From Xanthomonas campestris pv. badrii (GTDB lineage: Bacteria; Pseudomonadota; Gammaproteobacteria; Xanthomonadales; Xanthomonadaceae): 64,000 bases of DNA. Below the pieces are notes generated by a model. It had not been told where the DNA came from. It worked only from the letters and a program-made list of their open reading frames with translations, and did not search any database. A program made the position numbers and the translations under genes. The stretch lies in assembly GCF_012848175.1 (NCBI RefSeq), contig NZ_CP051651.1, positions 4,471,501 through 4,535,500 on the forward strand. The letters are read 5' to 3'. Positions 30,451 through 40,198 of the stretch are shown here, one piece after another (the stretch's first letter is position 1; the number at the start of each line of letters is the position of its first letter).

Positions 30451-32151
30451 ATGTCGCCGCTGATCGAATCGATGCTGTGGAAACTCGGTGCCACCAGTGT
30501 GCAGACCGCCGTGCTGGTGGTGGTGGTGTGGGGGCTGTGCCGCGGCCTGCGGCGTCTGCCGGCCGCCACCCAGACCTGGCTGTGGTGGCTGGTGGGGGTG
30601 CAGGCGGTGGTTGGTTTGCTGTGGAGCACTCCGGTGCGCTTGCCGGTGCTGCCGGCGCAAGCGTCTGCCGCTGCGCTGGATTCGGCCGCCAGCCTGGCGC
30701 CGATCGCGACCACAGCCACCGCCGTGCAGGCCGGTGCCTCCGCCATTGGCGCGGCGGCCGGTCCGTCATGGATGCTGGCGGTGTTGGCGCTATGGGCCGC
30801 CGGAGTGCTGCTGCTGGCCGCCGGCACAGTACGCGCCTATCTGCGTAGCCGCGCGTTGGTGCGCGCGGCGGCACCCTGCACCGATCGCGCGCTGGTCCAG
30901 GCCCTGCAGATGGCGGCCGAAGCGCATGGCCTGTCGCGCCCGCCTGCGTTGCGGCTGTCTGCGCAGATCGATTCGCCGCAATTGATCGGCCCGTGGCGGC
31001 CGGTGCTGCTGTTGCCTGCCGCGCGCCTGCCGCAGATGGCCGACGACGATCTGGACATGGCGCTGACCCACGAGCTGATCCACCTGCGTCGTGGCGACCT
31101 GTGGTGGGGACTGCTGCCGGCGCTGGCCCAGCACCTGTTCTTCTTCCATCCGCTGGTGCATCTGGCCGTGCGTGAGTACGCCATTGCCCGCGAGGCGGCC
31201 TGCGACGCGGCAGTGGTCGCCGGGCATCGCCATTGCCGTCACGACTACGGGCGGCTGCTGCTGCAACTGGGCGTGGCGCCGCGTCCGCACGGTGGCGTGG
31301 CAAGCGCCTCACCCTCGTTCCTCAGCCTGAAGCGCCGCCTGTCGATGTTGCAGGACACCCGCACGTATCCGCAGCTGGCCGCTGCGACGATCCTGGCACT
31401 GGTCGCTGTGTGCGGTGTGCTGCCGCTGCGCCTGGTCGCCATGCCGGTGCCGGTGGCCTCGCCCAGCCTGCAGCCGATCGTGGTGAGCGCGCCGGCCATC
31501 GCGGCGCGCCCGGCACACGACGCGGCGGCGGCCGAACCGATGCGCGCGTTGCCGGCACCGGCGCAGCCGGCCATGCCTGCGGCCGCAGCGGCACCTGCCA
31601 TGCAGGGCGTCATTGCCAAGGTGCTCGACATGGCGTTGCCCTCCGACAGCGCGGCGGGCGTTTCATCCGCGGACTGGGATGCCTATGTGGAGCGGGTCAC
31701 CCACGAGGCATTGGCCGCCGCCATACCGCAGGCGCGTGCCGCGCTGCAGGACGCATTGGCCACCGGCAACCGCGATGTCGAACTGCAGCAGGAGCACCTG
31801 CAGGAGGCGCAGGACGCGTTGCAGGAAGCCCGCGACCAACTGGCTGCACTCGGCCCTGAGCTGGCGCAGGCCAGGCAGGACGCGCAGCAGCAGGCGCGCG
31901 AAGCCGAGCAACAGATCCACGAGGCGGCGCAGCAGCAGCGCAACGCGCAATACGCCTATGCCGCAGCGGTACGTCATGCCGCCGAGCAGGCCCACGATCA
32001 GGCTGAGATAGGCAAACAGGCCGCTCGTCAGGCCAGCGTCGAAGCCGCGCGCGGGCTTCGGGAAGCGGCGCAAGCGCAGCGCGAGGCGGAGCGTGCGCAG
32101 GCGCAAGCCGAACAGGCGCAGGCAGAGGCAGAACAGGCGCAGAACAACTAG
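30451..32151 (+). CDS. BlaR1-like M56 membrane metalloprotease with coiled-coil tail
   Basis: The 566-residue protein has N-terminal membrane segments (QTAVLVVVVWGL, WLWWLVGVQAVVGLLW, MLAVLALWAAGVLLLAAG). The cytoplasmic zinc protease domain has HELIH (residues 207-211) and REAACD (Glu248 as third ligand). Another membrane segment lies at PQLAAATILALVAVCGVLPLRL. BlaR1 proper ends in a penicillin-binding sensor domain. Here, an Ala/Pro linker leads into about 150 residues of Gln/Ala/Glu-rich coiled coil, probably periplasmic. It should cleave or inactivate the BlaI-like repressor when its tail senses something. No beta-lactamase gene lies nearby, so the signal is unknown. The next gene product (32696) could be its target or ligand. 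Confidence 0.9.
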   Translation: MSPLIESMLWKLGATSVQTAVLVVVVWGLCRGLRRLPAATQTWLWWLVGVQAVVGLLWSTPVRLPVLPAQASAAALDSAASLAPIATTATAVQAGASAIGAAAGPSWMLAVLALWAAGVLLLAAGTVRAYLRSRALVRAAAPCTDRALVQALQMAAEAHGLSRPPALRLSAQIDSPQLIGPWRPVLLLPAARLPQMADDDLDMALTHELIHLRRGDLWWGLLPALAQHLFFFHPLVHLAVREYAIAREAACDAAVVAGHRHCRHDYGRLLLQLGVAPRPHGGVASASPSFLSLKRRLSMLQDTRTYPQLAAATILALVAVCGVLPLRLVAMPVPVASPSLQPIVVSAPAIAARPAHDAAAAEPMRALPAPAQPAMPAAAAAPAMQGVIAKVLDMALPSDSAAGVSSADWDAYVERVTHEALAAAIPQARAALQDALATGNRDVELQQEHLQEAQDALQEARDQLAALGPELAQARQDAQQQAREAEQQIHEAAQQQRNAQYAYAAAVRHAAEQAHDQAEIGKQAARQASVEAARGLREAAQAQREAERAQAQAEQAQAEAEQAQNN

Positions 32152-32695
32152 GAGCCATCAACGACGCGACGGCGCTCAGCGTCTGGCGGGAGCGGCCGGT
32201 GCCCGGAGCCGGTATGGACCACGTGCACGCTCCGCTTCTGGGCGGGGGCCTCGCCTGAGCGCACGCTCCGCACCGGTTGACGGCGGCCGCACCGTGGTGC
32301 AGATCGCCGCAGGTACCGAACAGATGCTACGACCCAACATCGAGAGCCAGCCGCCGCGGGTGCGCTGCCGACCACACGCCAGGCCGGCAGTGGTCTCTGG
32401 CGCACGCACAGCGGCACTGTGCGCAATGCAGCTTCACTCCATTTTCGGCGGCGTACGGCCGGTAGACACACGACCGCAATAGGCACGTCCTGACCCACGC
32501 ACCTGCAGGCGCACTGCGCTGATTGCGTCAGGGACAGGCAGCACCTGCATCACCACGGGCCCGCCACAGCCCGGTACTCCAGCGTGACGACGCCTGCAGC
32601 GTCGGCAACGCCGTGGCCGCGTCATCGCTGTCCCCCCGCCTGTGTGTCCTGCACAGGCGGTATCCCTTGCCCTATGCCCTTTGTGGAGATCTCCC
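32152..32695. other. Long spacer downstream of the M56 gene
   Basis: These 544 bases hold no frame I can support. They are slightly more mixed in composition than the flanking genes and might be a decayed gene, but no family motif is recognisable on either strand. Confidence 0.4.
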
Positions 32696-33604
32696 ATGAT
32701 CCAGACCACGTGTCTTTCGTCGTGCCTGCGTCAGGCGCTGTTGCTGGCGCTTGCTGCTGTCGCCGCCCCATCGTCGATCATCAGTGCCTGCGCGTCGGCG
32801 CAGTTGGCACCGATGGTTGCCGCCGTATCGCCGGTGGCCCCGACGCAGCCGGCGGCAGTTGCCTTACCGATCGCACCGGCAGCGCCTGCGGCGCCCCGCG
32901 CACCTGATCTGCCTGGTGCACCGGTCGCACCCATCGCGCCCGTCAGACCCATCGCACCTGTGCCACCGATGGCTCCGGCCGCACTGACGCGCACACGCTC
33001 CGTGGCCTTGGCCGGGGCGGGCCGGCACTGCGGCAAGGCGGCTGTGCCCGACACCGCCGCACCTGCAACCGAGGGCGATGCCTATGTACTGGTCCAGGGC
33101 GACCGCCAGGCAATGCACGGTTCGCTGCGCGACCTGCAGACCGCGCGTGCCCATGTGCGCAAGGGCGAGCAGCTGCTGTGGTTCCGTGCCGACGGGGTGG
33201 ACTACGTGGTACGCGACCCCACGCTGCTGCATCGCATGGCGGTGGCGCATGCGCCACTGCGGCAGCTGGGCCAGGCGCAAACCGCATTGGCCGCGCGCCA
33301 GCAGGCCCTGAGCGAGCAGCACGCCGCCCTGGCCGCGCAGCTGTCTGCGCAAGCCCGGCCGCGCGTGCTGCAGGCATCCACCGGCACACCGGCTGCACCC
33401 GGATCTGCGGACGGTTCATCGGGCGTGGCGCCGGCGGCGCTGCAGGCGCTGGCCGGCCAGCAACGCGCATTGGCCAACCGGCAGGCCACCCTGGCCCGCA
33501 AGCAAACCGCCGCGCAGGCGCGCGCTACACGCCAGGCGCTGCAGGTGCTGCGCGATGCGCTGAAAAGCGGGCTGGCCACGCAGGTCGCCGGCGCGTTGCA
33601 CTGA
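32696..33604 (+). CDS. Hypothetical exported Pro/Ala-rich protein with coiled-coil C-terminus
   Basis: A 302-residue protein starts at ATG 32696 behind a GGAG site. A signal peptide (LRQALLLALAAVAAPSSIISACASA), possibly with a lipobox, precedes about 60 residues rich in Pro-Ile-Ala-Pro repeats. A middle domain reads EGDAYVLVQGDRQAMHGSLRDLQTARAHVRKGEQLLWFRADGVDYVVRDPTLLHRMAVAHAPL. The remainder is Ala/Gln/Arg coiled coil (QTALAARQQALSEQHAALAAQL). The middle domain looks like one found with BlaI/M56 pairs in xanthomonads, where it follows the M56 gene. I recognise no catalytic motif. A role in envelope sensing together with the M56 protease is a guess from position. Confidence 0.65.
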   Translation: MIQTTCLSSCLRQALLLALAAVAAPSSIISACASAQLAPMVAAVSPVAPTQPAAVALPIAPAAPAAPRAPDLPGAPVAPIAPVRPIAPVPPMAPAALTRTRSVALAGAGRHCGKAAVPDTAAPATEGDAYVLVQGDRQAMHGSLRDLQTARAHVRKGEQLLWFRADGVDYVVRDPTLLHRMAVAHAPLRQLGQAQTALAARQQALSEQHAALAAQLSAQARPRVLQASTGTPAAPGSADGSSGVAPAALQALAGQQRALANRQATLARKQTAAQARATRQALQVLRDALKSGLATQVAGALH

Positions 33605-33680
33605 GCCCAGCTCAGCGCTGCATGGCGCCAATGCCACCGTGCTCGCCGATACTGTGCAGCAGGCAGACGGCGAGCAGGCG

Positions 33681-34796
33681 ATGACGTACCGGGTGGTGGT
33701 GTTGGGGGGCTTCGGGCATTTCGGTGCGCGCATCGTGCGGGCGCTGGCGGCCACGCCGCAGATACACGTGATCGCCGCTGGCCGGCATCCCGGCGAGGTC
33801 GCCGTGCACTGGCCGGACGCCGCAGCGGGCCGTATTTCGACGTGCCGGCTGGATATCGATGCCGCCGATTTCACGACGCAGCTGGCGGCCACCGGCGCCG
33901 ATGCGGTGGTGCACACGGCAGGGCCATTCCAGGGGCAGGCCTATGCGGTGGCCCGCAGCTGCCTGCAGGCCGGCATGCATTACATCGATCTGGCCGACGG
34001 CCGCGCCTTCGTACGCGACTTTGCCGCCGCACTGGACGCGCCTGCGCGGCAGGCGCAGCGCGTTGTCGTCAGCGGTGCCAGCACCTTGCCGGCGCTCTCC
34101 AGCGCGGTGATCGACGCGCTGTTGCCGCGCTTTTCTGCCTTGCACGAGATCCGCATGGTGATCGCGCCTGCGCAGGGCACGCCGCTGGGGCTGGCCACCG
34201 TGCGTGCGGTGCTCTCGTATTGCGGCACGCCGTTCACGTGGTGGAGCCAGGGCCGTTGGCAGAGTGTGGTGGGATGGGCAGTGCCGCAGCGCGTGCAGTT
34301 CGCACAGTTGGCACCGCGGCTGGCATCGCCCTGCGATGTGCCCGACCACGACCTGCTGCCGCAGCGCTATCCCGGCGTGCGGACGGTGCAGTTTCGCGCT
34401 GCGCTGGAAGTGCCGTTCCTGCAGCGTTGCCTGGCGGCCATCGCCTGGTTGCGCCAGCACGGCGTGCCGCTGCCGATGGCGCGCCTGGCCACTGTCCTTG
34501 CGCGCGCCGGGCGTTGGTTCGACCGCTTCGGCACCGACCTGGGCGGCATGCGCGTGGAGCTGGCCGGCGAGCGCGATGGTCAGCCGCTCACCGTGCGCTG
34601 GGATCTCACTGCGGCGATGCTGCACGGACCGGAGATCCCCTGTTTCGCCGCGATCCTGCTGGTGCGCAAACTTGCCGCAGGGCAGGCGCTGCCGAGCGGC
34701 GCGCACGCCTGCATGGGGCTGCTGACCCTGGCCGAGTTCGAACAGGAATTTGCGGCCTGGCAGATGCAGACAGACGTGGTGGAAACGCGCCCGTGA
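33681..34796 (+). CDS. Saccharopine-dehydrogenase-like NAD(P)-binding protein
   Basis: The 371-residue protein starts at ATG 33681 (MTYRVVVLGGFGHFGARIVRALA), giving a GGxGxxG Rossmann motif right at the N-terminus. It continues with DAVVHTAGPFQGQAYAVARSCLQAGMHYIDLADGRAFVRDF, the pattern of the saccharopine dehydrogenase/Sacchrp_dh_NADP family, and VVSGASTLPALSSAVID. The C-terminal half resembles uncharacterised bacterial relatives rather than lysine-pathway enzymes. It is probably an oxidoreductase of unknown substrate. It begins 76 bases past the previous gene. Confidence 0.82.
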   Translation: MTYRVVVLGGFGHFGARIVRALAATPQIHVIAAGRHPGEVAVHWPDAAAGRISTCRLDIDAADFTTQLAATGADAVVHTAGPFQGQAYAVARSCLQAGMHYIDLADGRAFVRDFAAALDAPARQAQRVVVSGASTLPALSSAVIDALLPRFSALHEIRMVIAPAQGTPLGLATVRAVLSYCGTPFTWWSQGRWQSVVGWAVPQRVQFAQLAPRLASPCDVPDHDLLPQRYPGVRTVQFRAALEVPFLQRCLAAIAWLRQHGVPLPMARLATVLARAGRWFDRFGTDLGGMRVELAGERDGQPLTVRWDLTAAMLHGPEIPCFAAILLVRKLAAGQALPSGAHACMGLLTLAEFEQEFAAWQMQTDVVETRP

Positions 34797-34872
34797 GCGC
34801 TGCTGCGATTTCACAGCACACCGTGCACCGCAGCGCCGGTACCCGGATCTGACCCGATCTGACGCGCCTTCA

Positions 34873-36699
34873 CTACAACCCGCGCTCGCGCCGAGCGTGC
34901 TGCAGCGACTCCATCAACGGAATCACGTCTCTGTCCTGCGCCTCCACCGCCACCAGCCGTTGCATCAGCAGCGACAACGTCACCACGTCCTGGTGGTTGT
35001 GGTCGGCCACGCGGCGCAGGTTGCGCGCGCTGCCGCCGCGCAGATAGCTCAGCCACGCCGCCGGCGCTTCGGAGCCGGGCAGGTCGTCTTCGCGCACCAC
35101 GCGCAGCAGCTGCCGCTCGATGGTGGACAGCTTGCAGTTCTCCCAGGTGCCGCGGTACCGGCGGCGGGTGGGGAACAGCAGGTCCACATGGTCCAGTGCG
35201 GAAATCGGGTCGCCGCGGCGCGCCAGCCGGTAGCGCGTCTTGAGCAGCGGCGCGTCGTAGCAGCGGCCGTTGTAGCTGGACAGCACCGTGCGCGGCGACA
35301 GCCAGCTGCGGAACAGATCCAGCATGGCGCTCTCGGCGGCCATGGTGGACATCATCAACTGGCGCACGCGCAGGCCGCTGCCTTGCACGGCATCGGCGCC
35401 CCACTGCGCCACCCCGATCATGAAGGCGCGTGTGCCGGTGCCGCCGGCAAGGCCGGTGGTTTCGGTATCGAAGAACAACAGGTCCAGCGGGTCGACCGCG
35501 TCCTGGCGTTTGGCGAATGCCAGCGAGAGCGCCTCGCCGGGGATCGGCTGCGGCAGGAAGGCTTCGATCAGATGCAGGCCCGGTGCGATCTCGTTGCCGG
35601 GCAGCTGCCGATCGGTGGACGGCGCACGCAGCGGCGTGTGCGGCGAGATTGCCCGTTCGCGCAGGCCGATCATCTTGCGCAGGCCGGCGATATCGGTGCG
35701 TCGCTGCGGTGGTGGCATCGCCGACATCGGTGGTGCCGGTGGTGCGGTCGCGTTGCGTGCTGCTGGCGAGCGGCCTGCGCGATCTGCATCCACGGTATCG
35801 CTTGCATCGGCATCGGCAGCCGATGGCAACGCCGGTTTGTGGCGCACATCGTGCTCCACCCAGGCAAACACCGATGCCTCGCGCGCAGGCGATGCCGTCG
35901 CCGGTGACGGCAAGGCGCGGCGCGTGAGTGCCGGTGCGGTGCGCACATCGTGCGGTCGAGCTGCCGGGGCGGCATGACGTGCAGCGGCGGCATCGTGCGA
36001 TGACAAGCGTGCAGCCGGTGCCCCGGTGCCGCAGACCGCTGCCCGCTGCGCACGTGTCGGCGTCACCGCCTCGTCCTTGCGCGATGCAGGTGTCAGCCCG
36101 CCGACCTGACGGCGCAGCAGGCGCAACCGTTCCGCGCTGACACCCGAGGCGCTGCCAGGTGCAGGCGTTGCTCGGTCCTGCGCTGGCGGCGTGGCAATGT
36201 CGGCCGCCATGTGCGCACCGCTTGCATGCGTGCCGCCTGAGATCGCGCCAGCCGCCGCTGCCTCAACGGCTGCTCGCCTGAGCAATGCCGGCTGCGTCGG
36301 TGGCGCAGATGGCTTGGTCGCGCGCGCGCTCGCCCATGCCGGCGCCACAGCGTTCGCGTCGCTCTGTGTGAGCGTCGGCGTGGCAACGCGCAAGGCGTCA
36401 ACACGGTGCGCTGCATCCGCCAGCCGTGGCTCATCGGACAACCGCAAGGCCGGCGCATACGCGGGCACATCGGCCGCAGCAGACGTTGCGGCCGATGGCG
36501 CCACTGGCGCAGACGATGTGCCCGGCCTGGCTGCATCGACAGCTGTCTGCGGCATCTCACCCACAAGCGCGGCATCGTTCGCACGCGCCGCTGCTGCCCC
36601 TTGCTGTGCATCGCTGTCAGCAACCACCGCAGGCGCACGCACATCCGCGTGCCCAGCCTGCCGACGCAGCAAGCGCAGGCGCTCTGCACTCACGCTCAT
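34873..36699 (-). CDS. mrfB: MrfB-like DEDD exonuclease (YprB family), with long N-terminal extension
   Basis: The 608-residue protein starts at ATG 36699, overlapping the helicase stop in ATGA, so translation is coupled. The C-terminal 250 residues are a ribonuclease-H-like exonuclease: LLFFDTETTGLAGGTGTRAF (Asp411, Glu413), LSSYNGRCYDAPLLKTRYRL (third acidic residue) and RRVADHNHQDVVTLSLL (His and final Asp). This is the YprB/MrfB pattern known from Bacillus subtilis, where MrfA helicase and MrfB nuclease repair mitomycin C adducts. The N-terminal ~390 residues are Ala/Pro-rich and low in complexity, and contain two copies of SAERLRLLRRQ (residues 4-14 and about 187-197), an internal duplication not expected in the family. 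Confidence 0.85.
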   Translation of the reverse strand: MSVSAERLRLLRRQAGHADVRAPAVVADSDAQQGAAAARANDAALVGEMPQTAVDAARPGTSSAPVAPSAATSAAADVPAYAPALRLSDEPRLADAAHRVDALRVATPTLTQSDANAVAPAWASARATKPSAPPTQPALLRRAAVEAAAAGAISGGTHASGAHMAADIATPPAQDRATPAPGSASGVSAERLRLLRRQVGGLTPASRKDEAVTPTRAQRAAVCGTGAPAARLSSHDAAAARHAAPAARPHDVRTAPALTRRALPSPATASPAREASVFAWVEHDVRHKPALPSAADADASDTVDADRAGRSPAARNATAPPAPPMSAMPPPQRRTDIAGLRKMIGLRERAISPHTPLRAPSTDRQLPGNEIAPGLHLIEAFLPQPIPGEALSLAFAKRQDAVDPLDLLFFDTETTGLAGGTGTRAFMIGVAQWGADAVQGSGLRVRQLMMSTMAAESAMLDLFRSWLSPRTVLSSYNGRCYDAPLLKTRYRLARRGDPISALDHVDLLFPTRRRYRGTWENCKLSTIERQLLRVVREDDLPGSEAPAAWLSYLRGGSARNLRRVADHNHQDVVTLSLLMQRLVAVEAQDRDVIPLMESLQHARRERGL

Positions 36700-39191
36700 G
36701 CAAGCACGTCCAGCGCCAAGTCGTCGTCCACCTGGGTGGCATGGCGTAGCGGCGCATCGGCATCGAACAACAGCGCCAGCACCGTCAACGCCAGCGACTT
36801 GGGCGATTCGCCCTTGCCTTCCTCGTGCGCGGCCAGCACCGGGCCCACGCAGGCCGGGCACCCGGCGCTGCAATCGCAACGCCGTACCAGCTCGTCCGCG
36901 CGCTGCAGCAGCTCGGCCTGACGCAGCCACAGCGGCTCGCTCAAGCCCACCCCGCCGGGGAAGTTGTCGTACAGATACACCGTGGGCACGAAGGCCTGCT
37001 GCAGTTCCACCGCGCCCTGCTCGCCTTCTTCCACTCCGCGCAGTTGCCCGCGCCCGGTCTGGTCGGCCACCGCAAACCACGCGCCATCGCCATTGCCCAC
37101 GGCCTTTTGCAGGTCGCGCGCATCGGCCATCACTGCCACCGTGGCCACCACGTGCAGCGCGTAGGCGGCGCCCAGGAAGCCATCCAGCGCATCCTGCTTG
37201 GACGCGAACGCCTTGCCCAGGGTGGCCTGCGGCAGCTGCCACCATACCGCCGTGGTGTGCAGCTCCTGGTCGGGCAGATTCACCGGCCCGTAGCCGATGT
37301 TTTCATGCGTGTAATAGCGGATCTTCTTGTAGCCGGACACGCGCCGCACCACATGCACCTCGCCATGGTGGCAATCGCCACGGCCGGCCACACCGCCATC
37401 GAAGCGGTCCAGCACCTTCAACTTGGTGTAGTCGATGCTGTCGGTGTAGTAGTCCACATGGGTGCGTGTCACGTACGCCTTGCGGCCTTCCCAATCCAGC
37501 CGCTCCACTTGATACGGCGTGCTCTGCACCATGTGGATGGCGCCTTCGTACAAGGTCAGCGCCGCGGCCGAATAATCCACCTCGGCAATGATCTGCTGCT
37601 TGCCGTCGCTCTTGTCCACCACCACGAAGTTGCCATCGGCCACCAAGCGCAGGCTCACCGCATTGGCCGGATAGCTGTCGGCAATCCATTCCCAGCGGTC
37701 GCCTTCCTGGTGGATCACTTCGCTTTCGGCCAAGGCTTCCAGGAACACCAATGGGTCGATCGGCCCGAACGGTTCGCTGGCGATGAACGGCAATTCGAAC
37801 GCCGCGCAACGGATGTGGTCGAACAGGATCAGCGGCTGATCCGGCGCAATGCGCGCATGTTCGGGCGAGGCGTCGGCGAAGAAATCCGGGTGCCGCACCA
37901 CGTATTGATCCAGCGGTTGCGAGCTGGCCACCAGCACGCCCAGCGCCGGCTGCTGGCGCCGCCCGGCGCGGCCGAAGCGCTGCCAGGTGGCCGCCACGCT
38001 GCCGGGGTAGCCATTGAGGACCACCACATCCAGCGCGCCGATATCCACGCCCAGCTCCAGCGCAGAAGTCGAAATGATGCCGTCGATGCTGCCGGCACGC
38101 ATCGCCCGCTCCACTTCGCGTCGCTCGGTGGGCAGGTAGCCGCCGCGGTAGGCACGAATCCGCGCCGGCTTGCGCGGGTCGTGGTCGAAGATGTCCTTGA
38201 GGTACTTGGTCAGCACCTCCACCATCAGGCGCGTCTGCGCAAACACCAGCGTCTTCAGCCCGCTCTTGATGGCGATGCGTGCGATGCGGTTGCTCTGCGA
38301 ACGCGCCGAGGCGCGCAGGCCCAGGTCGGCATTGACCACCGGCGGGTTCCACAACAGCACATGCTTGTCGCCGGTGGGCGCGCCGGACTCGGTGATCGCA
38401 TGCACCTGTTCTTCGATCAAGGCCTGCGCGTGCGCATGCGGGTTGCCGATGGTGGCCGAGCACAGGATGAACTGCGGGGTGGCGCCATAGAACGCGCAGA
38501 TGCGCTTGAGCCGGCGCAGCACGTTGGTGACGTGGCTGCCGAACACGCCGCGGTAGGTGTGGATCTCGTCGATCACCACATAGCGCAGGTTTTCGAAGAA
38601 CTGCGCCCACTTGGTGTGATGCGGCAGGATCGCCTGGTGCAGCATGTCCGGGTTGCTCACCACGATGTCGCCATGCAGGCGGATCGCCTGGCGCGCATCG
38701 CCGGGGGTATCGCCGTCGAAGGTGAAGGCCTTCACCCCCAGCGCGCCGGCGCGGTTCAATTCCAGCAGTTCGGCCACCTGGTCCTGCGCCAGCGCCTTGG
38801 TCGGGAACAGGTACAGCGCCTTGGCCCCTGCGGTCATCGCCGCGCTCACCACCGGCAGCGTGTAGCACAGCGACTTGCCCGAGGCGGTGGGCGTCACGAT
38901 CGCCACATGCTCGCCACGCTGGGTGGCCGCCCAGGCGGCGGCCTGATGGCTGTAGAGCTGGTCGATGCCGCGCGCGCGCAGTGCATCGGCCAATGCGGCC
39001 GGCACATCCTCCGGGATCGGCGCATAACTGCCCTCGCGCCCGGGGATGGTGAAGCTGCCGGTGATGCGGTCCTGGTAGCGCCGTTCCAGGCGCTGCGTGA
39101 GCAGTGCGCCATCGCGGCTGGGCCGGCCATCGGTGGTGGCCAGGGCGCGTTCGGCGGTTTCGGTGCGGGGAGCGAGGGTAAACGGAGGCAT
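36696..39191 (-). CDS. mrfA: MrfA-like superfamily 2 DNA helicase (YprA family, DUF1998)
   Basis: The 831-residue protein starts at ATG 39191 behind a GGGAG site. Walker A is TPTASGKSLCY (about residues 100-110), Walker B VVIDEIHTY, motif III CSATIGN and motif VI QRFGRAGR. The C-terminal DUF1998 region has a four-Cys cluster, CDCSAGCPACVG, a predicted metal site. This order (SF2 helicase, Cys-rich tail) and the coupled downstream nuclease match MrfA of Bacillus subtilis, which unwinds DNA 3'-5' in excision repair of mitomycin C lesions. Function in Xanthomonas is inferred from this. It is the first gene of the two-gene operon. Confidence 0.9.
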   Translation of the reverse strand: MPPFTLAPRTETAERALATTDGRPSRDGALLTQRLERRYQDRITGSFTIPGREGSYAPIPEDVPAALADALRARGIDQLYSHQAAAWAATQRGEHVAIVTPTASGKSLCYTLPVVSAAMTAGAKALYLFPTKALAQDQVAELLELNRAGALGVKAFTFDGDTPGDARQAIRLHGDIVVSNPDMLHQAILPHHTKWAQFFENLRYVVIDEIHTYRGVFGSHVTNVLRRLKRICAFYGATPQFILCSATIGNPHAHAQALIEEQVHAITESGAPTGDKHVLLWNPPVVNADLGLRASARSQSNRIARIAIKSGLKTLVFAQTRLMVEVLTKYLKDIFDHDPRKPARIRAYRGGYLPTERREVERAMRAGSIDGIISTSALELGVDIGALDVVVLNGYPGSVAATWQRFGRAGRRQQPALGVLVASSQPLDQYVVRHPDFFADASPEHARIAPDQPLILFDHIRCAAFELPFIASEPFGPIDPLVFLEALAESEVIHQEGDRWEWIADSYPANAVSLRLVADGNFVVVDKSDGKQQIIAEVDYSAAALTLYEGAIHMVQSTPYQVERLDWEGRKAYVTRTHVDYYTDSIDYTKLKVLDRFDGGVAGRGDCHHGEVHVVRRVSGYKKIRYYTHENIGYGPVNLPDQELHTTAVWWQLPQATLGKAFASKQDALDGFLGAAYALHVVATVAVMADARDLQKAVGNGDGAWFAVADQTGRGQLRGVEEGEQGAVELQQAFVPTVYLYDNFPGGVGLSEPLWLRQAELLQRADELVRRCDCSAGCPACVGPVLAAHEEGKGESPKSLALTVLALLFDADAPLRHATQVDDDLALDVLA

Positions 39192-39366
39192 ACGGCGGCT
39201 CCCAAAGAGGGGCATGAGACAGGGGAGGTGTCTCAGGGTATGAGACCGGCGCCCGCGCGCCCAGCCTGACTCACTGAGCGGATTCAGCAAGCGGGGTATC
39301 CTGTTGCCCCCCACTGCGTCATGGCTGCCTTGCACGCTGGGGGATCCCCCACATCGAAGAACCGCC

Positions 39367-40029
39367 GTGCCCGTGTCTGCCAACGTCACTGCTCCGCACT
39401 ACAAGTCTGTTTCTGCCCGCCGCGCCGATGTGATCGTGCATGCCGCCGGCCTGTTCCTGGCCATCGTCGGTGGCGGCTGGATGGTGTGGCGGGCGCATAC
39501 CAACCAGACCATGCTGTTTGCCACCTGCGTCTATGCGCTGGGCTTGCTGACCATGTTCGCCTGCTCGGCCGCCTACAACTTCGCCCCACCGCTGCGCCAG
39601 CCGATGCTGCGCAAGTTCGACCATGCCGGCATCTTCGTGATGATCGCCGGCTCGTACACGCCATTCTTCCTGGTTGCGCTCGATGGCCCCTGGCGCTGGG
39701 CCATGATCTTGAGCGTCTGGTGCGTGGCCTTGTTCGGCGTGTTCGCCAAGCTGTGCCTGCCGGGCATCGCCAAGGGCTTCTGGGTGGCGATCTACCTGTT
39801 GCTGGGCTGGGCCGGTATCGTGGTCATCAACCAGATGATCGCCGGGCTGGACAGCGCGGTGCTGTGGCTCATCGTTGCCGGCGGTGCGTTCTACACCGTG
39901 GGCGTGGCCTTCTACGTGCGCAAATCGCTGGTCTACAACCGCGCGATCTGGCACGCCCACGTGCTGGGCGGTGCACTGTCGCATTGGTATGCCATCTGGC
40001 TGTGCCTGCGGCCGGTGGCGGTGGTGTAG
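39367..40029 (+). CDS. Hemolysin III/PAQR-family membrane protein
   Basis: The protein has seven hydrophobic segments and the family's metal-site residues: MFACSAAYNFAP (Ser and Asn region), LRKFDHAGIFVMIAGSYTPFFL (Asp-His) and RAIWHAHVLGGALSHWYAIW (paired His). These match YqfA/HlyIII proteins, which are zinc-binding membrane proteins related to PAQR receptors; hydrolase activity has been proposed but not settled. I start at the GTG at 39367 because the preceding 21 codons from an ATG at 39304 look non-native; the ATG start cannot be excluded. The gene is divergent from mrfA. Confidence 0.88.
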   Translation: MPVSANVTAPHYKSVSARRADVIVHAAGLFLAIVGGGWMVWRAHTNQTMLFATCVYALGLLTMFACSAAYNFAPPLRQPMLRKFDHAGIFVMIAGSYTPFFLVALDGPWRWAMILSVWCVALFGVFAKLCLPGIAKGFWVAIYLLLGWAGIVVINQMIAGLDSAVLWLIVAGGAFYTVGVAFYVRKSLVYNRAIWHAHVLGGALSHWYAIWLCLRPVAVV

Positions 40030-40198
40030 GGCTAGCAGAGTCTGGTTGGCGCGCAGGAAGTCACTGCGCCAATGACATGCCCTGCGCGGGCGGCCACGGC
40101 ATCCAGCACTGCGCGCATGTCCTGGATACGGCAGTGCGTCCTCAGCAGGTGCCGCGCGATGCTCGGCACGGCAACGACGCTGCGTGACGCAGCAGCCG

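Noticed and set aside
33842..34852. Second long plus-strand frame over the saccharopine-dehydrogenase-like gene
   Set aside because: The overlapping frame is Arg/Gly/Ala-rich and lacks the Rossmann motif present in the chosen frame.
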